Assembly: GCF_002858675.1 (NCBI RefSeq)
Contig: NZ_PJZF01000013.1
Span: forward strand, 1 to 64,000
Direction: 5' to 3'
Length of the DNA: 64,000 nucleotides
Origin: Chimaeribacter californicus
GTDB taxonomy: Bacteria; Pseudomonadota; Gammaproteobacteria; Enterobacterales; Enterobacteriaceae
Below, piece after piece: positions 44,086 through 52,831 of the stretch. The position numbers were made by a program, and so were the translations under genes. The number at the start of each line of letters is the position of its first letter. The first letter of the stretch is position 1. The notes beneath the pieces are model-generated. The model saw only the letters and a list, made by a program, of their open reading frames with translations, had not been told where the DNA came from and did not search any database.

Positions 44086-45045
44086 TTATTCCAGCTTTTT
44101 CTTACGCTTCTCAAGGTACATCGAGCTGTCGCTCTCTTTGACCATATCCAGCAGCGAGCCATATTCACCTGAATCGCTGTTAAGGGTGCCGTAGGAATAA
44201 TTGATGTTATAAGGCTTGCCGGCGTGCTGGTTATGCACCTCCAGACTTTCACGCAGTTTATTCAGGAAGAGTTGGGTATGGCTTGCTTTCGTCAGCAAGA
44301 CGGCAAACTCATCGCCGCCAAGTCGCCCGACGATATCTTTAGGGCTCAGATGCCGGCTCAGCTGTGCCGAAAAAATCTTCAGCACCTCATCGCCTTCGGT
44401 ATGTCCCCACAGGTCATTAATCGGTTTAAATTTATCAAGGTCGAAATAGATAATGCTGAACCGCGCTTCATGACGCCGCAGTTCCTTAAAACGTTTTTCT
44501 CCGCTGTGGTAAAAGCCACGCCGGTTGGGAATACCGGTCAGGCTGTCGGTCATCGCCATGTTTATCACATAAAATTCATCTTCCACCACAAGCGCCAGAT
44601 CTTTTAGTGAGGCGATATCATCGTCGTTAAAATCACGCGGCGTGGAGCTTATCAGGCACAGTGTCCCTACCACAGCGCCATCCGGCAGATGTACCGGGTA
44701 ACCCGCATAGAAACGGATAAATGGCTCGCCCGTCACGAGCGGGTTATCGTGAAAACGCTCATCGAGACAGGCATCCTTCACGATAAATGGCCCTTCCTGC
44801 AAAATCGCATGGCCACAAAACGAGACATCACGTGTGGTTTCACGTGTGTTCAGCCCCTGGCAGGCGAGCAACCACTGGCGATCGCGGTCGAGCAGGCTAA
44901 TCAGCGCGACCGGCACCTGGAACAGCTTTTTCCCTATGCGGGTTAAACGTTCGAAGCGCTCATCATCCCTGGTATCAAGCAGATCAATCATATACAGCGA
45001 CTTCAGCCGCTCTTCTTCATTTTCAGGAATACCAGGAAATTTCAT
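44086..45045 (-). CDS. GAF-GGDEF diguanylate cyclase
   Basis: A 319-residue cytosolic protein: a GAF-type sensor (about residues 20-155), then a GGDEF domain with intact GRLGGDEFAVLL and the preceding FDLDKFKPIND. The product would be cyclic di-GMP. No membrane segment is seen, so the signal is internal. GGAG precedes ATG 45045. Second diguanylate cyclase of the window, and no phosphodiesterase gene is present. Confidence 0.93.
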   Translation of the reverse strand: MKFPGIPENEEERLKSLYMIDLLDTRDDERFERLTRIGKKLFQVPVALISLLDRDRQWLLACQGLNTRETTRDVSFCGHAILQEGPFIVKDACLDERFHDNPLVTGEPFIRFYAGYPVHLPDGAVVGTLCLISSTPRDFNDDDIASLKDLALVVEDEFYVINMAMTDSLTGIPNRRGFYHSGEKRFKELRRHEARFSIIYFDLDKFKPINDLWGHTEGDEVLKIFSAQLSRHLSPKDIVGRLGGDEFAVLLTKASHTQLFLNKLRESLEVHNQHAGKPYNINYSYGTLNSDSGEYGSLLDMVKESDSSMYLEKRKKKLE

Positions 45046-45215
45046 CTTCTATCTCCACGTTAACCGCAGTGCGTGAGCCCGCTTTTTGGCAAAGGTTATT
45101 CTCTCAAAAGAGATATGTGTTCATACAAAAGAGTATAAGAGAGAAGAAGAGAACCCTCTCTGAGGTGATAACAGTGCGCTTTCGTGCACCCGAAGAACCG
45201 GTGCCCGCATGTTTC

Positions 45216-46520
45216 TTAAAGTTTTCCCAGGGCGCGGAACCAGGCGTAATCCAGCGGCAGCAGCACCAGAAAGGTGACCACCGCCAGCGCCAGGCACAAC
45301 AGCATACCGGCGCGTACCGGCACCTTGCCCAAGGCCATCGCCACCACAATCGGCGAGGCCTGATAGGGCAGCAACGGCGTGGAGTAGCCCAATACCTGAA
45401 TCATAATCACGGACAGCAGCGGGAAACCGGTGGCATCCGCGAAACTCTGTGCCAGCGTGGTGTAGAGCGCCGGCACACCGTTGGCGGTCATGATGAAATT
45501 CAGGACGCTGGTGATGCCGGTCAAGGCCACAAAGCTGGTGAACGGGCGAGCCGGGTCCAGCGGCAGGGCGTGCAGCAGCGCCTGCCCCACCGCATTACCG
45601 ATGCCGGTCTGCGTCACGGTCACGGCCAGCCCCAGAATCCCCGCCACATAAATACAGGTGCGCAGGTTCACATCCGCCGAGAACTCCTCGCCGGTAATAA
45701 ACCCCACCCGCGGCAGCAGCGTGATGCAGGCGGCAGCCAACCCTGTCCAGGCCGGGCTGATGCCGTGCCAGCTTTCGCTGACCCACATCCCGAGCACTGC
45801 GGCCAGCAGCCAGGCCAGCCGCTTCTCTGCCGCGCTCATCGGCGTCACCGGGGCAGGTTCACGCGGAGGGGACGGCTGCCCCGGGAAGAGGCGGTGAATG
45901 AGCAGGATCAGCACCAGCCCCTTCAGGATGCCGAGCACCGGCGTGTGCAGCAGCAGGTAGGAAAGGTACTCAAGATGAATGCCGAATGCCCCTTCCGCTG
46001 CGCCGCTCATCACCAGGTTGGGCACGTTGGCGGGCAGAATGGTGGCGGAAAGCTGGAAGGTGCCGAACCCCACCGCCAGTGCCAGGCCGTGCCAGGCGCG
46101 GGTGCCTTCCTCAATACCGGCGCGTGCGCCCATAGCCGCCACCACCGGCATCAGCAGCGCAATGCGCCCCATGTTGGACGGCATCACAAAGGCCAGCGCG
46201 TAACTCAGCAACACCACGGCCGCCACCATCCGCAGCCAGGAGTCCGTCAGCCTGGCGGACAGCATTCCCGCCACCCGGTCTGCCAGCCCGGTTTTACGGA
46301 TCGCCACGCCCAGCACAAACCCGCTGAACACCAGCCAGAAAGCCGACGAGGCGAAGCCGCCGAAAATGACGCCCGGCGGCGCGATTTTTGCCGCCATCGC
46401 CACGGTGAAAAACAGCAACGCGGTGATGAACTCCGGCAGCAGCGCGGTCGCCCAGAGCAGAAGGGTGACGCCAACCACCACCGAGGGCAGGAAAAGAGGG
46501 TGTGATAACCAGAGTGACAT
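45216..46520 (-). CDS. DASS/SLC13-type anion transporter
   Basis: A 434-residue membrane protein with 11-12 hydrophobic segments and the divalent-anion symporter pattern: a first SNT-type motif region near ILPANVPNLV and a second near TGITSVLNFIMTANGVP. It probably imports a di- or tricarboxylate or sulfonate. It follows the racemase-like gene by 37 bp on the same strand and would form a two-gene operon with it. The substrate is unknown. Confidence 0.85.
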   Translation of the reverse strand: MSLWLSHPLFLPSVVVGVTLLLWATALLPEFITALLFFTVAMAAKIAPPGVIFGGFASSAFWLVFSGFVLGVAIRKTGLADRVAGMLSARLTDSWLRMVAAVVLLSYALAFVMPSNMGRIALLMPVVAAMGARAGIEEGTRAWHGLALAVGFGTFQLSATILPANVPNLVMSGAAEGAFGIHLEYLSYLLLHTPVLGILKGLVLILLIHRLFPGQPSPPREPAPVTPMSAAEKRLAWLLAAVLGMWVSESWHGISPAWTGLAAACITLLPRVGFITGEEFSADVNLRTCIYVAGILGLAVTVTQTGIGNAVGQALLHALPLDPARPFTSFVALTGITSVLNFIMTANGVPALYTTLAQSFADATGFPLLSVIMIQVLGYSTPLLPYQASPIVVAMALGKVPVRAGMLLCLALAVVTFLVLLPLDYAWFRALGKL

Positions 46521-46557
46521 CGTGTTCCCTTGTCTGTTTTTCTGGGTGACGCGGCGG

Positions 46558-47190
46558 TCAGCGGCCGAAGCAGTGTTGCAGGGCCAGATGGGGGCTGGTC
46601 AGGGGGCGCCGCTGTGGCGGAAAAAGGCGCACGGCCGGGGTCATGGAGACCTGCGCCAGCGCCACATTCTCTGCCCCTTGCTGGTGGGCCTGTTGCGCCG
46701 CCTCCGCAATCCGTGACAGATAATGCGCGTGGTCACCCGCCTTAAACGCCTCCCAGGCCCCGGCGATAAGCCGCACCTCCGGGTGCTGTTCCGGCGCGAG
46801 GCCGGGCGGGCAGAACAGCGCGGTGGTGGCGGCAAGCGTTGAGGGGGCCGCACACAGCACCACCGATTTCCCCGGCAGCCTGTGCAGGGCGTCGGTCAGC
46901 ATTTTATCGGTTCTGAGCACCGGGCAGGGGCCGTCGGGGAAATCCTCCGCCACCGGCCCCAGGGTAGAGCAGGTTATTAGGATCGCCTCAAAAAACGGGG
47001 TCAGGCTCCGCAGGAAATCTGCCAGCCTGGCCCGCTGTTCCGCCGTCAGGCCGCCGCTTTTTTCCGCCTCCTCCAGCCAGTGCGGCATCACGATATGGCT
47101 GAGGCGGGTGGCAGCAATGGCCAGCGAGTTCGCGGCTTCATCAAACACAGCAATATTGCTGGCGGCGGTATGTAAACAGGCGACGGTCAT
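46558..47190 (-). CDS. Asp/Glu racemase-superfamily protein
   Basis: A 210-residue protein with the first catalytic cysteine region in LITCSTLGPVAED (about residue 74). The second cysteine expected of true racemases near residue 180 is replaced (VALAQVSMTPA), so racemisation may be lost and a decarboxylase- or isomerase-like role is possible. GGGAGAG precedes the ATG. Co-transcribed with the DASS transporter, it may act on the imported acid. Confidence 0.75.
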   Translation of the reverse strand: MTVACLHTAASNIAVFDEAANSLAIAATRLSHIVMPHWLEEAEKSGGLTAEQRARLADFLRSLTPFFEAILITCSTLGPVAEDFPDGPCPVLRTDKMLTDALHRLPGKSVVLCAAPSTLAATTALFCPPGLAPEQHPEVRLIAGAWEAFKAGDHAHYLSRIAEAAQQAHQQGAENVALAQVSMTPAVRLFPPQRRPLTSPHLALQHCFGR

Positions 47191-47300
47191 GGCAACTCTC
47201 CCGGGAATGCGGCGCGTTTTCAGCTGGCAGTAGAAAACTCTCTGTCAGCAGACATTATCTATTAGCAGAAAACGTAACCGCCCGCCGGATTGTTTTACCT

Positions 47301-47732
47301 TTACGTCCGGCAGGTCTCTTTGGCGATCCACTTGCCGCGCAGGGCGTCCCACAGCCAGTTCCAGGCCAGGGTATAGGGCAGGAAAAACAGGAAAAAGGCG
47401 ATCTCAATCAGGAACGCTTGCCACAACGTAATTGACAGCATACAGGCCGCAATCGGCAGGCCGATCAGGATAAACCCGCCTTCAAACCCCACCGCGTGGC
47501 AGGCCCGCAGCCCCAGCCCGCGTTTTTTTGCCGGCGGGAAAACGCGGTCAAACAGCGCGTTGTACACCATGTTCCACAGCATCGCGACCGTGGAGAGCGC
47601 AATCGCCAGCGCCCCCATCTCAAACAGGGGCTTATCCATCACCCATGCAGCCAGCGGCGACACGGTAACAATTGCCGTCACCTCAAACCCTACCGCATGT
47701 AAAATCCGCTCTTTCAGTGAACGCGTCTGCAT
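47301..47732 (-). CDS. PACE-family efflux transporter (AceI-like)
   Basis: A 143-residue inner-membrane protein with four helices forming two bacterial-transmembrane-pair repeats. Each repeat opens with the family motif RILHAVGFEV and RACHAVGFEG respectively. PACE pumps export biocides such as chlorhexidine, and short diamines have been proposed as natural substrates. AGGAGGGAGT precedes ATG 47732. It is divergent from a LysR regulator gene, the arrangement known for aceI-aceR. Confidence 0.93.
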   Translation of the reverse strand: MQTRSLKERILHAVGFEVTAIVTVSPLAAWVMDKPLFEMGALAIALSTVAMLWNMVYNALFDRVFPPAKKRGLGLRACHAVGFEGGFILIGLPIAACMLSITLWQAFLIEIAFFLFFLPYTLAWNWLWDALRGKWIAKETCRT

Positions 47733-47822
47733 ACTCCCTCCTGTTCATTCATCAGGCGCATATTTTCATCGTTTTTTATGCCAGAATAAAATGAGTTATC
47801 ATCGGAAAAAGCGATAGACGAG

Positions 47823-48710
47823 ATGCGGTATTCACCGGAAGCGTTAAATGCGTTTGTACAAACCGCCGGAAGCGGCTCCTTTTCCGCCGCCGCACGGGCG
47901 CTGGGCAAAAGCCAGTCCACCATCAGCACCGCCATTGCCAATCTGGAGATCGACCTCGGCTTGCTGTTGTTTGACCGCTCAGGCCGCAAGCCCCGGCTCA
48001 CCGACGCGGGCCAGCGCGTGCTGGCGCAGGCGCAGGAGATCCTCCAGGCGGCGCAGCGGCTGGATGAACTGGCGCTGCGGCTGGCGGATCATGTTGAGCC
48101 GAGGCTGAGCATGGCGACCTCGGATTTCTGGCAGGCCGATCACCATGAGCTTCTGCTGCGCCGTTTTTCTGAACGTTACCCGGACATTGAGTTTGAGTGC
48201 ATGATTGCCGAAGATGAGGATGTGCTGGCGCTGTTGCAGCAGGGCAGGGCTCATCTCGGTATTATTCGCAGCCAGGCGCAGCTTCCCGGCGATATCGCCA
48301 TGTCACGGTTGCAGATAAAACCGGAGATCGCCGTCTGGCTGCATCAGTCACACCCGCTGGCAAACCAGCCGCAGGTGACCATGGATCAGCTGAAAACGGT
48401 GCGCCAGCTACGCCTGAACACCTGGCTGGATAACAGCCGCCAACAGGTGGCGGGGCGCGTCTGGTCTGCGCCCTCTTACCTGTTATTGCTGGAGATGGCG
48501 GAACAGGGGTTTGGCTGGGCGATATTGCCGCGCTGGCTGGTGCAGCAATTTGGCCATCACGTCTTGCGGGAGTTGCCGGTGCCCGGCTGGCCGCAACAGA
48601 TAACAGTGGATGCGGTCTGGAGCCGGGTGGCCCCGCCCGGCCCGGCGGGGCAATGGATGCGCGATCAGCTCTGCGCGCAGCGCGCAGAAGAGACCGGGCC
48701 GGGCAGCTGA
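47823..48710 (+). CDS. LysR-family regulator, probably of the PACE pump
   Basis: A 295-residue regulator with N-terminal winged HTH (residues 1-60, GSFSAAARALGKSQSTIS) and a periplasmic-binding-like effector domain. Divergent from the PACE gene with a 90-bp intergenic region, so it most likely activates that pump by analogy with AceR. Confidence 0.92.
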   Translation: MRYSPEALNAFVQTAGSGSFSAAARALGKSQSTISTAIANLEIDLGLLLFDRSGRKPRLTDAGQRVLAQAQEILQAAQRLDELALRLADHVEPRLSMATSDFWQADHHELLLRRFSERYPDIEFECMIAEDEDVLALLQQGRAHLGIIRSQAQLPGDIAMSRLQIKPEIAVWLHQSHPLANQPQVTMDQLKTVRQLRLNTWLDNSRQQVAGRVWSAPSYLLLLEMAEQGFGWAILPRWLVQQFGHHVLRELPVPGWPQQITVDAVWSRVAPPGPAGQWMRDQLCAQRAEETGPGS

Positions 48711-48781
48711 GCCGGCTGCCGGAGGCCGGGTGTTTCAATGATCGCTTTCGCCGTGTGGGGGAATAGCCCGCCACACACCGC

Positions 48782-49843
48782 TTATATTTGCAGGCTCCAC
48801 TGATTATTGTTCTGCGCGAGTGCCGGAAGGACGGAAGACCACTGCGATTTTCTTTCAGGCTCCGGCAACTGACTAATCTGGCGCTCAAACGCTGTGATTT
48901 TGACTGCAATAGATTTTAATGCATGCTCAAGCGCATCATATCCTCCTTTAAAATATAATCGGCCTCCCTGAGTCGCTATTACCCCATGACGAGACAAATA
49001 TCGGAATAACGCGACTGACGAGCGCGCATCATAGTTGTCTTGCGGCGAAGCCTGCAGAGGATATCGGATAAGTCTTTCTGCCAGAATATACTGCACCGCA
49101 GCACGGAGCTCAGGTTCTCTCGAGCGTAGTTTTATCAAGGCCAGCAAAGAGAGAATATCGACCCGAAGCTCTTCTGCGCCTGCGCCACTGCGTGAACTTT
49201 TCGTTTTTAGATGACCAGGCAGAGGAAGATACCCCGTACGATGAAAATGTTCATGCAGATGAACCCAGATAGCGCTGGCGCTGGTGAGCAGCTTGTCATC
49301 GGCATCGATAATTTCTGCAAAAGCCGTAGGGGACCAGAGGGAATTGATCGCCTGACGCGTATAATTTTTAAACCTCAGAACAAATTTGTCGATCAGGTAA
49401 TAAGCTTTGTGGTGTTCTTTTATCACCGCTCCCCGATAATTTTCAGCAAACACCGCAACCGAAAGCGGATTATTAAACCCTTCGCTACAGGACTGCATAA
49501 TAACCGGCAGCGCTTCCGAGACGGGAACCATATCAGTGACCACATCGGGAATGGGTATTTTCTTAACGTACATCGCTTCCAGAAACGCATCGGGATTATA
49601 CGGGATATCAAAAAAACCCACGATCAACTCAGGGTCGTCAAAGCAAGACCGATCAAGTAAATTTCCGGAGTCAAAAGTTCCGCAGCGAATGTTTTCAAGA
49701 AGTGTACTGACATGAATATTGTCCCGATAAATCCCCAGGTTCTTTACAGCACAATCATAAATACTTTTTATATCAGTAGGTTTTCCTTCGCGTAGCAGAT
49801 TCTCACGGCAACGATTAATCGCCGTAACAATGTTGTTTTTCAT
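48782..49843 (-). CDS. Unknown protein with HExxH motif, last gene of the sulfur-type cluster
   Basis: A 353-residue cytosolic protein without recognised full-length family. Residues 197-201 read HEHFH, matching the zinc-peptidase motif HExxH. Residues 224-229 (EELRVD) could supply the glutamate ligand of a gluzincin, reminiscent of the EExRAE of dipeptidyl peptidase III. A relation to DUF6421 is possible from memory but not verified. It lies 26 bp after the gamma-glutamylcyclotransferase gene, the place where a Cys-Gly-cleaving peptidase would be expected. Lower GC than the plasmid average suggests transfer. Confidence 0.7.
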   Translation of the reverse strand: MKNNIVTAINRCRENLLREGKPTDIKSIYDCAVKNLGIYRDNIHVSTLLENIRCGTFDSGNLLDRSCFDDPELIVGFFDIPYNPDAFLEAMYVKKIPIPDVVTDMVPVSEALPVIMQSCSEGFNNPLSVAVFAENYRGAVIKEHHKAYYLIDKFVLRFKNYTRQAINSLWSPTAFAEIIDADDKLLTSASAIWVHLHEHFHRTGYLPLPGHLKTKSSRSGAGAEELRVDILSLLALIKLRSREPELRAAVQYILAERLIRYPLQASPQDNYDARSSVALFRYLSRHGVIATQGGRLYFKGGYDALEHALKSIAVKITAFERQISQLPEPERKSQWSSVLPALAQNNNQWSLQI

Positions 49844-49869
49844 TTTTATTGCCTCTGGAAAATTCTGGA

Positions 49870-50391
49870 TTAAATGGAGGATGGAACCGGTAAGGCATCA
49901 TTCGTGTTTCTTGGATGCAACCGTGCCAGATGGCGGATCAAATTCAGTTTATAATCGTCTGTAACACCGGCATCATGGGCACCCTCCAGCAGAAGCTGCC
50001 GGTAACGCGGACTTGGGAGGGCTTCTGTTGGCTGTGTGACCTGCGCAAAATAAGTGTCAGCGATAATTTTCTGGCCATCTTGTAAAGTCACCCAGACCCT
50101 CTGACGTTTATAACGCTGAAGGGACACGCCTTCCCGTTGGTCAACTTTTTTTAACAGTTCAGCGGGTAAATGATAAATCGCGCCTTGTACACTTTTTCCC
50201 ATCATAGGGATAATATTGGCGCAGCACACCGGCTCATTCAGAGAGGGGTAATTAAACATTAACCGATGATTTTTCAATATTCCTGGGCCAACGAAATAAG
50301 GGTGGCTGGCGCAGCCTAATGTGTTATCCAGGCTTTTCTGATTCATGCAGGAGCCATAGGCAAAAAGATACGTACGCGATGTATCAGACAT
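49870..50391 (-). CDS. Gamma-glutamylcyclotransferase-like (AIG2/GGCT fold) protein
   Basis: A 173-residue protein with the GGCT substrate-loop motif FAYGSCMN at about residue 10 and the family segment KVDQREGVSLQRYKRQRVWV. GGCTs cut gamma-glutamyl compounds to 5-oxoproline plus the free amine; with glutathione or its S-conjugates this leaves Cys-Gly or its conjugate. The start at 50391 follows AGAGGG and lies 4 bp after the acyl carrier protein stop. The upstream frame to 50523 overlaps that gene and is rejected. Confidence 0.82.
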   Translation of the reverse strand: MSDTSRTYLFAYGSCMNQKSLDNTLGCASHPYFVGPGILKNHRLMFNYPSLNEPVCCANIIPMMGKSVQGAIYHLPAELLKKVDQREGVSLQRYKRQRVWVTLQDGQKIIADTYFAQVTQPTEALPSPRYRQLLLEGAHDAGVTDDYKLNLIRHLARLHPRNTNDALPVPSSI

Positions 50392-50395
50392 TATT

Positions 50396-50659
50396 TCAGC
50401 CCTCTGCCTGTTCCAGGATATAACTATCATAAACCGAATTAATGTTTTTAATAGCCGAAATTGAAAAATCGCCGATATGAATTTCCTTGTTAAGTGTTTC
50501 TTCCAGGTAGATAACAAATTCAACAGTATTCAGGGAGTCGAGCAGACCGGAAGAAAATAAATCCGTATCCACATTAAACGCTTCCGGAAGGCTTTTATCC
50601 GATGAGATAAAGTAGTGTCGGATTATCTCAGTGAGGGCGTCTAAACTTAGTAAAGCCAT
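50396..50659 (-). CDS. Free-standing acyl carrier protein
   Basis: An 87-residue carrier protein. The phosphopantetheine attachment serine is Ser42 in GLLDSLNTVEF, and the four-helix ACP length and acidic composition fit. It has the strongest ribosome site in the operon (AAAGGAGG). It is too divergent to be a copy of housekeeping AcpP. No ketosynthase, adenylation enzyme or phosphopantetheinyl transferase is in the window, so its loading enzyme must be elsewhere. It implies carrier-bound chemistry in this cluster. Confidence 0.88.
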   Translation of the reverse strand: MALLSLDALTEIIRHYFISSDKSLPEAFNVDTDLFSSGLLDSLNTVEFVIYLEETLNKEIHIGDFSISAIKNINSVYDSYILEQAEG

Positions 50660-50689
50660 TGTGGCCTCCTTTCGAACAGAAAAATTAAG

Positions 50690-51322
50690 TCAGATCGTTA
50701 TTTCTTCGGTCGCAAGCGTTTTTAATACAGCGGGCCGCTTCCTCATATTTTCCGTATGGCGTTGCCAGCAGGGAAAAGCACTCATATCAAGACCGAGTAA
50801 ATCTCCCCAGCGGTAAAAGATCATTAGCATCGGATCAACAACGGTAAAGCGCTCACTGACTGCCCACGTTTTATGCTGAAGTTTCTGCTCAACCATCTGA
50901 TAAAAACTTTCACATTCAGCCTGACCTCGCGCCTGAATTCCTGCCCAGGCTGACTGCTCATCCGTAAAACGATAGGGATGGAGCCTGAGAGCAATGCTTG
51001 CCGGTAGCATACTGCTTAGCCAGTTGAGCCACTCCACCACCTGTGCCTGGCCCACGGCAGCATCAGGCAGAAGATGCTCCCCGGGATAACGGAGTGCCAG
51101 ATACATCAAAATAGCTGATGACTCGGTCAGTATTCCCTCTGCTGTTTTTAATACCGGTACTTTCCCTTTGGGGTTGACGGCGCGAAACTCTGCCTGGGCG
51201 GTGTCGCCACTTTTAATTGATAGACAGCGGCGCTCAAAGGGAAGACCAATTTCATTTAAAATGACATGCGGCGCAAAGGACATGTGTCCAGGGCAGTAAT
51301 AAAGCATTAAAGGGGATGACAT
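50690..51322 (-). CDS. Glutathione S-transferase
   Basis: A 210-residue cytosolic GST with a thioredoxin-fold N-terminus (YYCPGHMSFAPHVILNE), the glutathione-binding NPKGKVPVL cis-proline segment and ESSAIL, then a helical C-terminal domain. It resembles bacterial beta-class and related GSTs. It starts 3 bp after the 78-residue ORF, with GGGGAAA upstream, so translation is coupled. In this operon it would attach glutathione to an electrophilic substrate or intermediate. Confidence 0.9.
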   Translation of the reverse strand: MSSPLMLYYCPGHMSFAPHVILNEIGLPFERRCLSIKSGDTAQAEFRAVNPKGKVPVLKTAEGILTESSAILMYLALRYPGEHLLPDAAVGQAQVVEWLNWLSSMLPASIALRLHPYRFTDEQSAWAGIQARGQAECESFYQMVEQKLQHKTWAVSERFTVVDPMLMIFYRWGDLLGLDMSAFPCWQRHTENMRKRPAVLKTLATEEITI

Positions 51323-51325
51323 GAA

Positions 51326-51562
51326 TTATTTCCCCATGTCGAGATCAACGTGGCGCAGCCAGGGAGCCGTCAGCGCGTCCGCATGTCCGGCCTGAATCAT
51401 GCCAAGTGTGTTTGCCAGTAATTCCGACAGGGCAGGTGAATTCGCGGTATAAACCTCTGACCATCCGGAACTGTCGTAGCGGGTATATGCCATGACGGGG
51501 CCCCAGCCTTCAAACACCGGCGACGGCGTACTGTGAGGCGAGACCTTTTGCTGTAATACCAT
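51326..51562 (-). CDS. Small protein of unknown function, 78 residues
   Basis: Not recognised. It is soluble, with several aromatic residues (EGWGPVMAYTRYDSSGW) and a predicted helix in the second half. GGAG precedes the ATG and the stop is 3 bp from the GST start, so it is translated with the GST and may be its partner or a small domain of the same complex. Confidence 0.65.
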   Translation of the reverse strand: MVLQQKVSPHSTPSPVFEGWGPVMAYTRYDSSGWSEVYTANSPALSELLANTLGMIQAGHADALTAPWLRHVDLDMGK

Positions 51563-51630
51563 AATATGCCTTCTCCAAAGGATGTCGTCGTTAACACATC
51601 GTCCCTGACGCGGGTTTCCTTAAGCACCCG

Positions 51631-52791
51631 CTAGGCTTTACCGTGCCCTTGTGAAAACGGCCCCCGGGCGAACTCTTGTAAAGCGTCTTTATTCAGTTCA
51701 AAGCCAAGGCCCGCTTTTGACGACATGATGACGCTCTCCCCGCTATGCTCAGGCAGACCAATGAAGAGTTGGTGGCAGATATCGGTCACCGCGACGTGAA
51801 ATTCCACCATCCCGCCGTTCGCCACACCAGCATGAAGGTGCATATTTTGATAAGGGAAGGTTCCGCCGTTATCAATGGGTACGCCGAAAGCACGCGCCAG
51901 GCTTGCCACCCGCAGGCCCGCGGAAAAACCCCCACATACGCACACATTAGGCTGGAGCACATCAACCGCATTGTTCATCAGCATGTCGCGGAAACGGAAC
52001 AGCTGGCCTTCGCTCTGACCCGCGGCCACCGGAACCGCGATCTGACGGCGCAAATCGGCAAGTTTGTGGGGATCGTTATCGACGATGGGTTCTTCAAAAA
52101 AAGCGATATCACACTCTTTGAGCCACTGTGCCAGACGCAATGCGTGGTAATGATCGAGCCCGCAGTTCGCATCGATGTAAATCTCAGCCTCATCGCCCAC
52201 CGCTTCCCGCACAGCACGCACGCGACGTGCATCCTGGCGGATCACGCTGTCCAGCGAACGTCCCTGATCGCGACGGGCCATGGCGTGGAAACCTACCAGC
52301 ATTTTTATCCGCTTATGTCCCTGCTTTACCAGCGTCCGGGCAGCATGCGCCAGTTGCTCGTCATCAAGGGAAGGGAAACCAAACGTGGTGTAATGCATGA
52401 CTTCTTCGCGGGCGCCACCCAGCAGCTTCCATACGGGCAGGCCCGTGGCTTTGCCGGCAATATCCCACAGCGCAATGTCGATGGCCGAAATAGCATGGCT
52501 TGCATAGCCGGTCTGGCCACGTGGCGTCAGCAACCAGTACAACCGCTCGATAATAGCTTCACGCTGTATGGCATCCATACCTATCAGGTTGGGTGCGACA
52601 ACGGTTTTAATCACCGCAGCGGTCACTTCTTCATCCGTAATAGCCGTAAAGCCATGACCGGTAATGCCTGCGGCCGTTTCTATTTCAACGATCATGCCGG
52701 AGAGCTTTCCACTGACCGGCACCCCGCCAATTTCAGCGTTTCCGGACATAAAAATGGGTGTTGCTTCAATTCTGATGATGTTCTGTTGCAT
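51631..52791 (-). CDS. Enolase-superfamily protein (mandelate racemase/muconate lactonizing type), atypical active site
   Basis: A 386-residue protein with the capping domain and barrel of the MR/MLE group. Metal-ligand landmarks IDANCGLDHY and FFEEPIVDND are present. However, the usual KxK catalytic pair reads IKMLVG, with the second lysine replaced by Leu, and the usual QPD of the Asp-His dyad reads LQPNVCVCGG, so canonical proton transfer is doubtful. Either a different reaction or a non-enzymatic role is possible. The start at 52791 (MQQNIIRIE) follows AAGGAAAG. Confidence 0.85.
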   Translation of the reverse strand: MQQNIIRIEATPIFMSGNAEIGGVPVSGKLSGMIVEIETAAGITGHGFTAITDEEVTAAVIKTVVAPNLIGMDAIQREAIIERLYWLLTPRGQTGYASHAISAIDIALWDIAGKATGLPVWKLLGGAREEVMHYTTFGFPSLDDEQLAHAARTLVKQGHKRIKMLVGFHAMARRDQGRSLDSVIRQDARRVRAVREAVGDEAEIYIDANCGLDHYHALRLAQWLKECDIAFFEEPIVDNDPHKLADLRRQIAVPVAAGQSEGQLFRFRDMLMNNAVDVLQPNVCVCGGFSAGLRVASLARAFGVPIDNGGTFPYQNMHLHAGVANGGMVEFHVAVTDICHQLFIGLPEHSGESVIMSSKAGLGFELNKDALQEFARGPFSQGHGKA

Positions 52792-52831
52792 AACTTTCCT
52801 TATTTTCAACATGAAAAGAGACAACCGGTGT

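Noticed and set aside
45069-46505. 478-codon open frame on the plus strand opposite the DASS transporter
   Set aside because: Low-complexity Gln/His/Arg-rich product typical of antisense frames; the minus strand encodes a clear transporter.
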